In this document: positions 17,154 to 25,602 of the stretch, piece after piece | Position numbering within the stretch: position 1 is the stretch's first letter | Layout of the letters: each line of letters starts with the position of its first letter | Assembly (NCBI RefSeq): GCF_023147505.1 | Contig: NZ_JAHXPB010000004.1 | Location: forward strand, 62,001-126,000 | DNA length: 64,000 nucleotides | Source of the DNA: Brevundimonas sp. EYE_349 | GTDB taxonomy: Bacteria > Pseudomonadota > Alphaproteobacteria > Caulobacterales > Caulobacteraceae | Reading direction: 5' to 3' | Position numbers and translations under genes: made by a program | Notes under the pieces: model-generated | Told to the model about the DNA's origin: nothing | Database searches by the model: none | What the model saw: the letters and a program-made list of their open reading frames with translations, nothing else

Positions 17154-17881
17154 GGGAAACGCTCGGCCTGATCGGCTTCGGCGCCTTCGGGCGGCTGACG
17201 GCGCGGCATCTGTCGTCCTGGTTCGACATCCTCGCCCATGATCCGGCGGCGACGGACGGCGAGGGCGTGGCTGCGCTGACCGACCTGGCGACCGCCGCCG
17301 CCTGTCCCACGGTGGTGCTGGCCGTGCCGGTCGAGGCGCTGGAGGCGACGCTGATCGCCATCCGCCCGCATCTGGCGCCCGACGCCCTGGTGATCGACGT
17401 GGGGTCAGTGAAGGTGAAGCCGGCGCAGGCGATGGACGCCCTGCTGCCGCCCGGCGTACGGATCGTCGGCGCCCATCCGCTGTTCGGCCCCCAAAGCGGC
17501 AAGGACGGCATCGCTGGCCTGAGGATCGCCGTCTGTCCGGTGCGAGAGGCTGCGGACGCCCGCCGCGTCGCCGCCTTCTGCCGCCTCGCGCTGGGTCTGA
17601 AGGTGTTTTTGGTCACGCCGGAGGAGCATGACCGCGAGGCCGCCGTGGTCCAGGGCCTGACCCATCTGATCGCGCGGGTCCTGCTGAACATGGAGCCGTT
17701 GCCGACGCGGATGACGACGGCCAGTTTCGACCGGCTGATGCAGGCCGTCGACATGGTCCGCTACGACAGCCCCGCCGTCTTCCGCACCATCGAACGCGAC
17801 AACCCGTTCGCGGCCGAGGTGCGGGAGCGGTTCTTCGTGCTGGCGGATGAGGCCCGGGGAGAGGTGGGCGTTGCAGATTAA
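17150..17881 (+). CDS. Prephenate dehydrogenase-like protein (TyrA family)
   Basis: NAD(P)-dependent prephenate/arogenate dehydrogenase family, tyrosine synthesis, 243 residues. It shows the Rossmann motif GLIGFGAFGRL at the start, then VLAVPV, VIDVGSVK, the catalytic-His block GAHPLFGPQSG and the C-terminal helical dimer domain (QGLTHLIARVL). Start is GTG 17150, overlapping the pyrC stop, so the genes are coupled. It is shorter than full TyrA proteins (about 280-310), without an ACT domain, so regulation by tyrosine is not expected. Confidence 0.83.
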   Translation: MRETLGLIGFGAFGRLTARHLSSWFDILAHDPAATDGEGVAALTDLATAAACPTVVLAVPVEALEATLIAIRPHLAPDALVIDVGSVKVKPAQAMDALLPPGVRIVGAHPLFGPQSGKDGIAGLRIAVCPVREAADARRVAAFCRLALGLKVFLVTPEEHDREAAVVQGLTHLIARVLLNMEPLPTRMTTASFDRLMQAVDMVRYDSPAVFRTIERDNPFAAEVRERFFVLADEARGEVGVAD

Positions 17882-17904
17882 GCGACCATCGGTATGGTCA
17901 AGCC

Positions 17905-18405
17905 ATGGCGCTGCCCATCAAACGAAATACGAAACGTGCGCTGATCGTCACAGCAGCTTTGATGATTGTCGGCTTACTGACATTAAGTCTGACAACCACA
18001 CGTCCCCCAAGCCGCGCTTTAGCCGATGAGATTGATCGGTCGCTTGAGCAAGACCCGTGCATTGGCTCGGTCGAACGCTGGCCGTCGCGGTACTATGGTT
18101 GGCGGCCAACTTCTTGGTTCTGGGCGAATGACATTCGAGGGTTGCTTTGGATGGTGAGCGGCCCTTGGCTTGGGTCCGATACCTCCAAAGTCAGTGTTCG
18201 TCTCTATAGGGGTGCATCGAGTGAGGACTACCCGGCGGGGCGTCATTTGCTCCGTGCGGATCAGGATAAGCTTTCGCTCGATAGCTCAAAATTTCTATTC
18301 GCTTCTGGTACATACGATGTGCGCACACGCCAAGTGAGGGGTTGGACGTGCGGGCCTAGTGACTACCCAGTCGTTGCTTCCATCACATTTCATTCGCCCG
18401 AATAA
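17905..18405 (+). CDS. Orphan membrane-anchored or secreted protein, AT-richer than neighbours
   Basis: 166 residues, no recognised family. Residues about 12-32 (ALIVTAALMIVGLLTLSL) are a signal anchor or uncleaved signal peptide. The rest is Trp/Ser/Tyr-rich and probably outside the cytoplasm, with two cysteines that could pair. Codon choice (many A/T third positions, TTG, AAA, ATT) is clearly unlike the surrounding high-GC genes, which suggests recent acquisition. Its last 23 bases overlap the convergent hydrolase gene. Confidence 0.7.
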   Translation: MALPIKRNTKRALIVTAALMIVGLLTLSLTTTRPPSRALADEIDRSLEQDPCIGSVERWPSRYYGWRPTSWFWANDIRGLLWMVSGPWLGSDTSKVSVRLYRGASSEDYPAGRHLLRADQDKLSLDSSKFLFASGTYDVRTRQVRGWTCGPSDYPVVASITFHSPE

Positions 18406-19312
18406 ACGCCCCCACATCCTCCGCCACGCCCGGCGCGAGCGGCAGGGCCGGATCGGCGTAGGTGGCCATGTTGGCTGCGCGGTCGGCGGGGGCGGTCTTG
18501 AGGAGGTGGTTGACGCCGTCCCAGAGTTTCAGCGTCGCCTTGGGGTCGGCGGCGGCCAGGGTCTGGGCGTCCGTGACGCCGATCTGGAGGTCGGTGGTTC
18601 CCTGACCGATGAAGACGGGGCCGTCATAGGCGGCGAGCAGGGCGGCGGGGTCCAGCGGCAGCCACGAGATCAGATAGGGCTGGACCGAGGGCCGGAACAG
18701 GGCCGCCAGAGCGGGCGGCGCATCGGCGACGGTGCGTCCGGCCTCCAGTTCGCTGAGGGCGGCGAAGGCCTGGGCCTTCAGCGGTTCCGGCAGGCCGTTA
18801 TCCAACTGTTCGCGCAGGACCACGCCCGCCGGACGCCCGGCGCCCGACAGCAGGATCAGGCCGCAGACCTTGTCGTCGCCGCCCTCGACCGCCTTCACGG
18901 CGACCAGCGCGCCCTCGCTGTGGCCGATCAGCCAGGCGCAGGGCTTGCCCGCGCGCGATGCGGCCTCAGCCGCCCAGGCGCGGGCGTCTGTGGAATAGTC
19001 GGTGAAGCGGAGCGCAGCCTCATCCCCGCCCGCCGCCGCGCTCTGGGCGACGCCGCGCTTGTCGATGCGGACGGTGGCGATCCCTTGCGCCGCCAGACCC
19101 TCGGCCAGCAGGCGATAGGTTCCAGCCCGGACGCCCATCGGGCTGTTTCCATCGCGGTCGGTGGGCCCTGATCCGGGCAGGATCACCGCCACCGCGCTGG
19201 GGTTCTCGGGCGTCAGCAGCACGCCATGCAGCGGCGCAGGCTGGGCGGGCAGGGTGATCGCGGTCGCGACAGGCGCGCTGGTCAGGGCGGCGGCGAGGAT
19301 CAGGCTCAACAT
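18383..19312 (-). CDS. Secreted alpha/beta hydrolase
   Basis: 309 residues with a short signal peptide (MLSLILAAALTSAPVATA). Alpha/beta-hydrolase features: oxyanion region ILPGSGPTDRDGNSP, RIDKRGVAQS, nucleophile elbow GHSEGA and a late His in DGVNHLLK. This resembles the periplasmic serine hydrolases with a GPTDRDGN motif. Substrate unknown, probably an ester or peptide. ATG 19312; 25 bases separate it from the sdpI-like gene upstream on the same strand. Confidence 0.85.
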   Translation of the reverse strand: MLSLILAAALTSAPVATAITLPAQPAPLHGVLLTPENPSAVAVILPGSGPTDRDGNSPMGVRAGTYRLLAEGLAAQGIATVRIDKRGVAQSAAAGGDEAALRFTDYSTDARAWAAEAASRAGKPCAWLIGHSEGALVAVKAVEGGDDKVCGLILLSGAGRPAGVVLREQLDNGLPEPLKAQAFAALSELEAGRTVADAPPALAALFRPSVQPYLISWLPLDPAALLAAYDGPVFIGQGTTDLQIGVTDAQTLAAADPKATLKLWDGVNHLLKTAPADRAANMATYADPALPLAPGVAEDVGAFIRANEM

Positions 19313-19337
19313 GATCGGTGTCCGTTTGCGAAGGGTG

Positions 19338-20033
19338 TCAGAAGGGCTGGCGGTCGGGATCGGTGAGCCAGACGCGCCAGCTTTCGAAGACGGCGATCAG
19401 GCTGATGACGATGGCGCCGACGGTCAGGGCGGTGAGGCCGAAAGGCTGGGGCGTGACAGGGGCGGCGATCAGGCCGCACAGCCCGATCAGGAAGAATAGT
19501 CTTCCGGCCAGCCGATTGGACCGATCCCACGCCCGGCGGCTCTTGTAGGCCCATGGTGTGCGAACCCCGACGAAGGGATTGGGCGACACCCGGCCGAGGA
19601 AGGCGCCGACGCCGGCCAGGACCAGCGACAGGCCGCCCATCATGACGCCGCCGCGCGTCTCGACACCCGTTTGCCCCAGACTTGTTTGCCCAAGACTGGC
19701 CCAGGCGATGAGAACGCCCAGGACCGTGACGGTGAACAGGCCGATACCCTGTCCGATCCTGAGCGACCGATTTCGAGGCTGATCGCCCGTCGCTTCGGCC
19801 CGCACGGCGCCAAGGCCCAGCCCCGCGCACACGATCAGCCCCAGAAAAGCCATCCCGCCCAGCGTCAGGGCCAGTTCGGTCCGGTCCGACCAGCGATCCG
19901 GTTGCAGGTCGGGGCCGAAATGCACCGGAACCGGCGTTGTCGGGCCGTTCAAACCGACATGCAGGGCGAAGGCGCCCTGAAGCGTGAAGATCGCAACGGT
20001 CAGATAGTCCAGCAGCGACAGGCGGTCCTTCAT
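19338..20033 (-). CDS. SdpI-family membrane protein
   Basis: 231 residues, about six membrane segments. The DUF1648-like N-terminal part contains PVHFGPDLQPDRWSD, and the C-terminal SdpI signature NPFVGVRTPWAYKSRRAWDRSNR is clear. In Bacillus, SdpI is an immunity and signalling protein against the SdpC toxin; no toxin gene is near here, so the role is open. ATG overlaps the stop of the upstream repressor gene (ATGA). Confidence 0.87.
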   Translation of the reverse strand: MKDRLSLLDYLTVAIFTLQGAFALHVGLNGPTTPVPVHFGPDLQPDRWSDRTELALTLGGMAFLGLIVCAGLGLGAVRAEATGDQPRNRSLRIGQGIGLFTVTVLGVLIAWASLGQTSLGQTGVETRGGVMMGGLSLVLAGVGAFLGRVSPNPFVGVRTPWAYKSRRAWDRSNRLAGRLFFLIGLCGLIAAPVTPQPFGLTALTVGAIVISLIAVFESWRVWLTDPDRQPF

Positions 20034-20335
20034 CCACGATTTCCTTCAGTCTTGGTGATGGGGATGGCGGAGGGTTTCCCCGTGCCGGCGATGTCCATCA
20101 GGAAGGCCATGGCCTCCTCGACGGCGGAAATCTCCAGGCGATAGCGGATGGTCTGGCCGTCGCGTTCGGGGCTGACCAGGCCGGCCTCCTTCAGGGCGTT
20201 GAGGTGGCCGGTGATGGTGGGCCAACTCATGTCGAAGGCGGCGGCGATGTCGCCGGAGGCCAGAGGGCCGGCGCGCAGCATCGCGATTATGCGGCGGCGG
20301 ACGGGATGGGACAGGGCCTTGAACACGGTGTTCAT
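20030..20335 (-). CDS. ArsR/SdpR-family autorepressor
   Basis: 101-residue winged-helix regulator. FKALSHPVRRRIIAMLRAG and the recognition helix WPTITGHLNALKEAGLVSPERDGQTIRYRL match SdpR-like ArsR proteins; no metal-binding Cys motif is seen. ATG 20335 is chosen because homology starts there. Coupled to the SdpI-family gene by a 4-base overlap, the classical sdpRI arrangement in which the repressor controls its own operon. A symmetric site sits 10 bases upstream of the start. Confidence 0.88.
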   Translation of the reverse strand: MNTVFKALSHPVRRRIIAMLRAGPLASGDIAAAFDMSWPTITGHLNALKEAGLVSPERDGQTIRYRLEISAVEEAMAFLMDIAGTGKPSAIPITKTEGNRG

Positions 20336-20344
20336 AGGCTCATC

Positions 20345-20365
20345 CCTAATTAGGAACTTGCCTAA
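20345..20365 (-). promoter_or_regulatory. Candidate SdpR-type operator
   Basis: CCTAATTAGG (20345-20354) is a perfect 10-bp palindrome, and TTAGG (20350-20354) recurs as CCTAA (20361-20365) after 6 bases. The site lies directly upstream of the ArsR/SdpR-like start codon, where an autorepressor would bind. Assignment by position and symmetry only. Confidence 0.5.
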
Positions 20366-20473
20366 ATGCAAGTCGTGGATCGGTGGTTGGCGGAGGCTTT
20401 TTGAAATGATGACGAGGCAGGGGCGGCGCGGCACATGGCCGAGGATGACGCCGGTGTGTGGGCCGCGCGCCTG

Positions 20474-20860
20474 TCAGATCGAGAAGCTGACGCCGCAGCC
20501 GCAGCTGGAGGCGGCGTTGGGGTTTCTGACGACGAACTGGGCGCCGGCCAGTTCGTCGACGAAGGCGATCTCTGCGTTCTTCAGGAAGGGGACCGAGACG
20601 GGATCGACCAGGGCCGCCTGGCCGTCGCATTCGACGCGCAGGTCGTCGTCCTGCGCCGCCTCGACCAGTTCGAACCGATACTGAAAGCCCGAGCAGCCGC
20701 CGCCGTCCACGGCGACGCGCAGCAACAGGGTCTTGCCCTCGGCGGCGCCTAGCCTGGCCAGGCGCCTGGCGGCGCCGGCGGCCAGGGTGATGCCCTCCGG
20801 CGCGCGTGTGGCGACGGAGAAGGCGGGTGTGGATGGTTCTGTGGATTGGACGGTGCTCAC
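20474..20860 (-). CDS. erpA: Iron-sulfur cluster insertion protein, ErpA/IscA type
   Basis: A-type Fe-S carrier that delivers clusters to apo-proteins. 128 residues with the three ligand cysteines: GGCSGFQY and the C-terminal SSCGCG. FLKNAEIAFVDELAGAQFVVRNPNA matches ErpA. The start is GTG at 20860, because no ATG lies near the conserved region. Divergent from dgt with 62 bases between starts; this erpA-dgt pairing is common in alphaproteobacteria. Confidence 0.92.
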   Translation of the reverse strand: MSTVQSTEPSTPAFSVATRAPEGITLAAGAARRLARLGAAEGKTLLLRVAVDGGGCSGFQYRFELVEAAQDDDLRVECDGQAALVDPVSVPFLKNAEIAFVDELAGAQFVVRNPNAASSCGCGVSFSI

Positions 20861-20922
20861 GCGTGTCTATATGAGGCGCGTGCGGCCAATCGCAAAGGGT
20901 CGCCCGCTGCAAAGTTGATCCG

Positions 20923-22113
20923 TTGAGCCATTCAGACCGCGCGACCTACTCAGAACGCCCCGAACTGACCCTGGGCCGCCGCTTCTTCGAGCCGCCCAGC
21001 CGCACCCGGACGCCCTTCGCCCGCGATCGCGACCGCATCATCCATGCAACGGCGTTTCGTCGGCTGAAGGAGAAGACCCAGGTCTTCGTGGCGCACGAGG
21101 GCGATCATTACCGCACCCGCCTGACCCATTCGCTGGAGGTGGCGCAGATCGCGCGGTCGCTGGCCCATGCGCTGAGGCTGGACGACGATCTGGCCGAGAC
21201 CATCGCCCTGGCCCACGACCTGGGCCATCCGCCCTTCGCCCATGCGGGCGAGGACGAGCTGGTGGTGCAGATGGCGAGCTATGGCGGCTTCGACCACAAC
21301 GTCCAGAGCTTCCGCGTCGTGACGGAGCTGGAGAACCGCTATCCGCAGTTCGACGGGCTGAACCTGAGCTGGGAGACGGTCGAAGGGGTCATCAAGCACA
21401 ATGGCCCTGTGTCGCACCGGCTGGAGGAGCCGGCCTGGTCGGTGGTGCGGCCCTATGCGGCCGGGGGCGAGGCGGGCTGGGACCTGCGGCTGGACACCTT
21501 CGCCTCGTTGGAGGCCCAGTGCGCCGCCATCGCCGACGACATCGCCTACAACAACCACGACGTGGACGACGGGGTGCAGGCGGGGCTGTTCACCCTGGCG
21601 GACCTGGCCCAGGTGCCGCTGATCGGGCCGATGCTGGCCGAGGCGCGGCGCGACTGGCCCGAAATCGACGAGCGGATGCTGCGGATCGAGGCCGTGCGGC
21701 GCATGATCGGTGTGATGGTCGAGGACGTGCTGGCCGAGACGCAGGCGCGGCTGGAGCAGGATCGGATCGTCACGACCGAGGATGTGCGAACGGCCAAGCG
21801 GACGATGGTGGACTTTTCGGCCGGGATGCACGCCGACCTGGCGATCCTGAGGAAGTTCCTGTTCGAGCGGATGTATCGCCATTACCGCGTCAACCGCACG
21901 CGCAGCCAGGCGCGGCGGGTGCTGTCGCAACTGTTCGAACTGTTCATGGCCGAGCCGGAGGTGATGCCGCCGGAATGGGGCGAGCCGGCTCTGACGCAGG
22001 ACCGGACGCGGCGGGCGCGGGCCGTCTGCGACTATATCGCCGGCATGACCGACCGCTATGCGATAGAAGTCCACCAGAAATTGTTCAGCCTCGACCTGGC
22101 GCTCGATCTGTGA
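20923..22113 (+). CDS. dgt: Deoxyguanosinetriphosphate triphosphohydrolase-like protein
   Basis: HD-domain dNTP triphosphohydrolase converting dNTP to nucleoside and triphosphate. 396 residues. [37 protein letters not shown] and [14 protein letters not shown] give the HD metal site, and [14 protein letters not shown] the second. The start is TTG at 20923: no upstream ATG or GTG gives a sensible N-terminus and conservation starts about 10 residues in. This length is typical of the short type-2 Dgt proteins. Confidence 0.93.
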   Translation: MSHSDRATYSERPELTLGRRFFEPPSRTRTPFARDRDRIIHATAFRRLKEKTQVFVAHEGDHYRTRLTHSLEVAQIARSLAHALRLDDDLAETIALAHDLGHPPFAHAGEDELVVQMASYGGFDHNVQSFRVVTELENRYPQFDGLNLSWETVEGVIKHNGPVSHRLEEPAWSVVRPYAAGGEAGWDLRLDTFASLEAQCAAIADDIAYNNHDVDDGVQAGLFTLADLAQVPLIGPMLAEARRDWPEIDERMLRIEAVRRMIGVMVEDVLAETQARLEQDRIVTTEDVRTAKRTMVDFSAGMHADLAILRKFLFERMYRHYRVNRTRSQARRVLSQLFELFMAEPEVMPPEWGEPALTQDRTRRARAVCDYIAGMTDRYAIEVHQKLFSLDLALDL

Positions 22114-22189
22114 TTCGAAAGACGGACGCGGGGGCGTAAAGTGAACGTTCGGCGCCCGATTCGCGCCGGACAGACGGCGGAGCGCGACC

Positions 22190-22981
22190 ATGTCATTCGA
22201 AGACGACAACAAGCCGGGCCGGGGCGCCTATACGCCCCCCACCGACGACGACCTGCCGTTCCGCCGCAACAGTTATGATCCGCGCAGCGGCCGCAATGTC
22301 GGCTCGGGCGGGGGCAAGGCGCCGCCGGTGACGCTGATCGTCAGCGCGGTGGTCCTGCTGCTGCTGATCGTGGCGGTGATCTTCTTCTACCGTTCGGGCA
22401 TGCGCGCCTCGACCGACGCGCCGCCGGCGGTAGGACAGCCCGTGGGTGAAATGAAGACGCCCGCACCTATCGACGCCCAGCCCATCGACCCGGCCGCCGG
22501 CGTGCGCGTCTATCGCGACGAGACCGAGACGACGGACGCGCCGGTGACCTTCACCCCGCCGCCCGAAACGCCCCAGCCGCGCCCGGCCGCCCCCGCGCCG
22601 GTCGCCCCGACAGGCCAGGGGCTGACGCCCGCCAGGCCGGCCCCGGCCCCGACCACGCCTGCCCCGACGACGCCTGCGACCCGCCCGGCGACCGCGCCCG
22701 CCGCGACGACGCCTGCGCCGGCCGCCCCTGCCGCCGCGCGCGGTTCGGCCTCGGTCCAGATCGGCGCCTTCTCCTCGACCGAGATCGCGGACCGGGAATA
22801 CGCCGCCGTGGCCGGCCGCTTTGGCCAATATGCGTCGGGCGCCGAAAAGCGTGTGACCGAGGTGACGACCTCCAGCGGATCGACGCTTTACCGCACCGCC
22901 TTCTCGGGCCTGTCGCGCGAACGGGCCACGGCCTTCTGCAATGCGCTGAAGGCGGCGGGCCGGGACTGCATCGTTCGGTGA
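22190..22981 (+). CDS. SPOR-domain membrane protein
   Basis: 263 residues: cytoplasmic N-terminus, one membrane helix at about 47-68 (VTLIVSAVVLLLLIVAVIFF), a long Pro/Ala/Thr linker with TTPAPTT-type repeats (about 120-185), then a C-terminal SPOR domain (about 187-263: SVQIGAFSSTEIADREYAAV ...). SPOR domains bind denuded peptidoglycan at the septum, so a cell-division or wall role is likely. ATG 22190 follows GGAG. It overlaps nagZ by four bases (GTGA), fitting a wall-recycling unit. Confidence 0.88.
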   Translation: MSFEDDNKPGRGAYTPPTDDDLPFRRNSYDPRSGRNVGSGGGKAPPVTLIVSAVVLLLLIVAVIFFYRSGMRASTDAPPAVGQPVGEMKTPAPIDAQPIDPAAGVRVYRDETETTDAPVTFTPPPETPQPRPAAPAPVAPTGQGLTPARPAPAPTTPAPTTPATRPATAPAATTPAPAAPAAARGSASVQIGAFSSTEIADREYAAVAGRFGQYASGAEKRVTEVTTSSGSTLYRTAFSGLSRERATAFCNALKAAGRDCIVR

Positions 22982-24027
22982 CGTCCGCCGCCCTCTACGG
23001 CTGCGCCGGTCATCGGCTGACGGAGGACGAGCGCGCCTTCTTCGCCAAGGCGCGGCCGTGGGGCTTCATCCTGTTTCGGCGCAATATCGATACGCCGGAG
23101 CAGCTGCGGGCGCTGACCGAAGACCTGCGGGCCTGCGTCGGCGACCCCGATGCCCCGATCCTGATCGACCAGGAGGGCGGACGGGTTCAGCGGATGGGAC
23201 CGCCGCACTGGCCCAAATATCCGCCGGGCGACGCCTATCTTAAGGCCGCGAACGATCCGATGCGCGCGCGCGAACTGGCGCGGCGGGGCGCCCGGCTGAT
23301 GGCGCATGACCTGCGGGATGTCGGGATCACCGTCGATCTGCTGCCGGTGCTGGACGTGCCGGTGCCGGGCGCGCACGACATCGTCGGCGACCGGGCCTAT
23401 GGCCGCGATCCGCAGACGGTGGCCCTGCTGGGCCGGGCGGCGGCGGAAGGTTTGCTGGCCGGCGGGGTTCTGCCCTGCCTCAAACATATGCCCGGCCACG
23501 GACGCGCCTTCGCCGACAGCCACAAGGACCTGCCGACGGTCCATGCCGATTTCGAGACGCTGGACGGCTGGGATTTCGCGCCGTTCAAGGCCCTGTCGGA
23601 CATGCCGATGGCGATGACGGCGCACATCGTCTTCACCGCCTTGGACCGGAAACGGCCGGCGACCCAGTCGAAGAAGGCGGTGCGGACGATGCGCGAGCAT
23701 CTGGGCTTCACCGGCCTGCTCCTGACTGACGACCTGTCGATGCAGGCGCTTAGCGGATCGCTGGGCGAGCGGGCGGATATGTCGCTGAAGGCCGGGTGCG
23801 ACGTGGTCCTGCACTGCAACGGCGATCTGGCCGAGATGCAGGCGGTGGCCGAGGCGACCGGCAAGCTGAAGGGCAAGGCCAGGGCGCGGGCCGAGGCGGC
23901 GCTGGCGCGGATCGTGCGCGCGCCTGAACCGCTGGACGCGGCGGCCGGGCATCAGCGCTTCTTCGAGGCGATGGGCGGGCGGCTGGATGTCGCCAAGGGG
24001 CCGGACGTGGGAGAGGCCCAGGCCTAG
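22978..24027 (+). CDS. nagZ: Beta-N-acetylhexosaminidase
   Basis: GH3 enzyme releasing N-acetylglucosamine from peptidoglycan turnover products in the cytoplasm. 349 residues. DQEGGRVQR, KHMPGHGRAFADSHKDLP (with the NagZ His general acid loop) and TDDLSMQAL carrying the Asp nucleophile are all intact. Start is GTG 22978 overlapping the SPOR gene stop. Followed 7 bases later by scpA: SPOR-nagZ-scpA-scpB is a conserved alphaproteobacterial order. Confidence 0.94.
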   Translation: MTSAALYGCAGHRLTEDERAFFAKARPWGFILFRRNIDTPEQLRALTEDLRACVGDPDAPILIDQEGGRVQRMGPPHWPKYPPGDAYLKAANDPMRARELARRGARLMAHDLRDVGITVDLLPVLDVPVPGAHDIVGDRAYGRDPQTVALLGRAAAEGLLAGGVLPCLKHMPGHGRAFADSHKDLPTVHADFETLDGWDFAPFKALSDMPMAMTAHIVFTALDRKRPATQSKKAVRTMREHLGFTGLLLTDDLSMQALSGSLGERADMSLKAGCDVVLHCNGDLAEMQAVAEATGKLKGKARARAEAALARIVRAPEPLDAAAGHQRFFEAMGGRLDVAKGPDVGEAQA

Positions 24028-24034
24028 TCGCCGC

Positions 24035-24856
24035 ATGACCGACGCCTTCCAGCCCAATCTGGACTTCACCGCCGTCGCCGAGGTCGAGGAGCGGGAGGCC
24101 TTCGTCGTCGACCTGGACGGATACGAGGGGCCGCTGCACGTCCTGCTGGCTCTGGCGCGAAACCAGAAGGTCGATCTGCTGAAGCTGTCGATCACGCAGT
24201 TGGCGGAACAGTATCTGGCCTTCGTGCATGAGGCGCGGCGCAGGAACTTCGCCCTCGCGGCCGATTACCTCGTGATGGCGTCGTGGCTGGCCTATCTGAA
24301 GTCGCGCCTGCTGCTGCCTCGCACCGACAAGGGCAAGGCCGAGGAGCCGCCGGCCGAGGAGATGGCCGCCGCCCTGGCGTTCCGCCTGCAGAAGCTGGAG
24401 GCGATGCGGAAGGCCGTCGAACAGCTGATGGCGCGGCCTCAGTTGAAGCGCGACGTCTTCACGCGCGGCGACCCGGAGGCGACGGTGATCGTGCCGTCCG
24501 ACCGTATCGACGCCAGCTTGTACGACTTGATGAGCGCCTATGTGGTGCAGCGTCGGCGCGAGGAGGCCCGGCGCTATGCGCCCGGTCAGCGGGTCGAGGC
24601 CTTTCCGCTGGAGGCCGCGCGCGACTGGCTGCGAGAGATTATGCCGAAACTGGCCGATTGGACCCCGCTGGAAAGGGTGGCGCCGATGCGCCAGGACGAG
24701 GCCGGCCCCAGCCAGGCCAGCTTTACCGCCTCGACCCTGTCGGCCAGTCTGGAGCTGGTGAAGGAGGGCGCGATGGACATCCGGCAGGCGCAGGCGTTCG
24801 CCGAGCTTTATCTGAAACGGCGCGGGCAGGGGCAGCCGCTGGAACTGAGGGGATGA
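24035..24856 (+). CDS. scpA: Segregation and condensation protein A
   Basis: Kleisin subunit that bridges SMC heads in chromosome condensation. 273 residues. N-terminal DLDGYEGPLHVLLALARNQK and DYLVMASWLAYLKSRLLLP are the SMC-neck binding part; the C-terminal winged-helix part includes SASLELVKEGAMDIRQAQ. ATG 24035 is taken where homology begins. Upstream of scpB in the same unit. Confidence 0.93.
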   Translation: MTDAFQPNLDFTAVAEVEEREAFVVDLDGYEGPLHVLLALARNQKVDLLKLSITQLAEQYLAFVHEARRRNFALAADYLVMASWLAYLKSRLLLPRTDKGKAEEPPAEEMAAALAFRLQKLEAMRKAVEQLMARPQLKRDVFTRGDPEATVIVPSDRIDASLYDLMSAYVVQRRREEARRYAPGQRVEAFPLEAARDWLREIMPKLADWTPLERVAPMRQDEAGPSQASFTASTLSASLELVKEGAMDIRQAQAFAELYLKRRGQGQPLELRG

Positions 24857-24868
24857 GCGGATATCTTG

Positions 24869-25540
24869 ATGTCTGACCTGTCGTTCCAACCCGACGAGGC
24901 CGAGATCGAGCGCCGGGTCGAGGCGCTGTTGTTCGCCGCCGCGGGCCCGCTGACGGCCGCCGAGATCGCCGCCCGTTTGCCCCAGAACTGCAATGTCGCG
25001 CGCGCCATCGCCGCCTTGCGCGCCCGTTACGAGGGACGGGGGGTGGAGTTGGAGTGCGTCGCCGACCGCTGGCGGTTCCGCACGGCGCCGGACCTGGCCT
25101 TCATGATGACCCAAGAGCGCGAAGAGCCGCGCCGCCTGTCCAAGGCCGCTCTGGAGACCCTGGCCATCATCGCCTATCACCAGCCCGTCACTCGCGCCGA
25201 GATCGAGAGCGTGCGGGGCGTCAGCATCTCAAAAGGCACGCTGGACCTGTTGCTGGAGATGGGCTTCGTGCGGTTGCGCGGACGCAGGCGGACGCCGGGC
25301 CGGCCCGTGACCTATGCGACGACCGACCGCTTTTTGGAGCATTTCGGCCTGGCGACCCTGTACGACCTGCCGGGCGTGCAGGAGATGAAGGCGGCGGGCC
25401 TGTTGGACCTGTCGCTGCCGGTCGGGTTCGAGGTTCCAGACCCCAGCCGCGCCTCCGAGGCCGACGACGAGGACGGAACCCTGCCTATCGACGAAGAGGC
25501 GCCCGAGTTCGCCCAGGACTTCGTCAACGACGACCGTTGA
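24869..25540 (+). CDS. scpB: Segregation and condensation protein B
   Basis: Winged-helix partner of ScpA in the SMC-kleisin complex. 223 residues from ATG 24869; an in-frame TTG lies immediately before. EALLFAAAGPLTAAEIAARL, RLSKAALETLAIIAYHQPVTRAEIE and GRRRTPGRPVTYATT are diagnostic. The acidic tail (EADDEDGTLPIDEEAPEF) is common in this order. In many relatives tatABC follows; here a histidine kinase does. Confidence 0.93.
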   Translation: MSDLSFQPDEAEIERRVEALLFAAAGPLTAAEIAARLPQNCNVARAIAALRARYEGRGVELECVADRWRFRTAPDLAFMMTQEREEPRRLSKAALETLAIIAYHQPVTRAEIESVRGVSISKGTLDLLLEMGFVRLRGRRRTPGRPVTYATTDRFLEHFGLATLYDLPGVQEMKAAGLLDLSLPVGFEVPDPSRASEADDEDGTLPIDEEAPEFAQDFVNDDR

Positions 25541-25602
25541 TCCGATCCGCGCATCGGCGGGGCGTTCATCTTGTCTTATCGGGCCAATGGTAGCGGTTCG
25601 TC

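Noticed and set aside
23750..25180. A long minus-strand frame opposite nagZ, scpA and scpB
   Set aside because: Shadow frame with Arg/Gln/Leu/His bias; the plus-strand genes carry all recognisable motifs.
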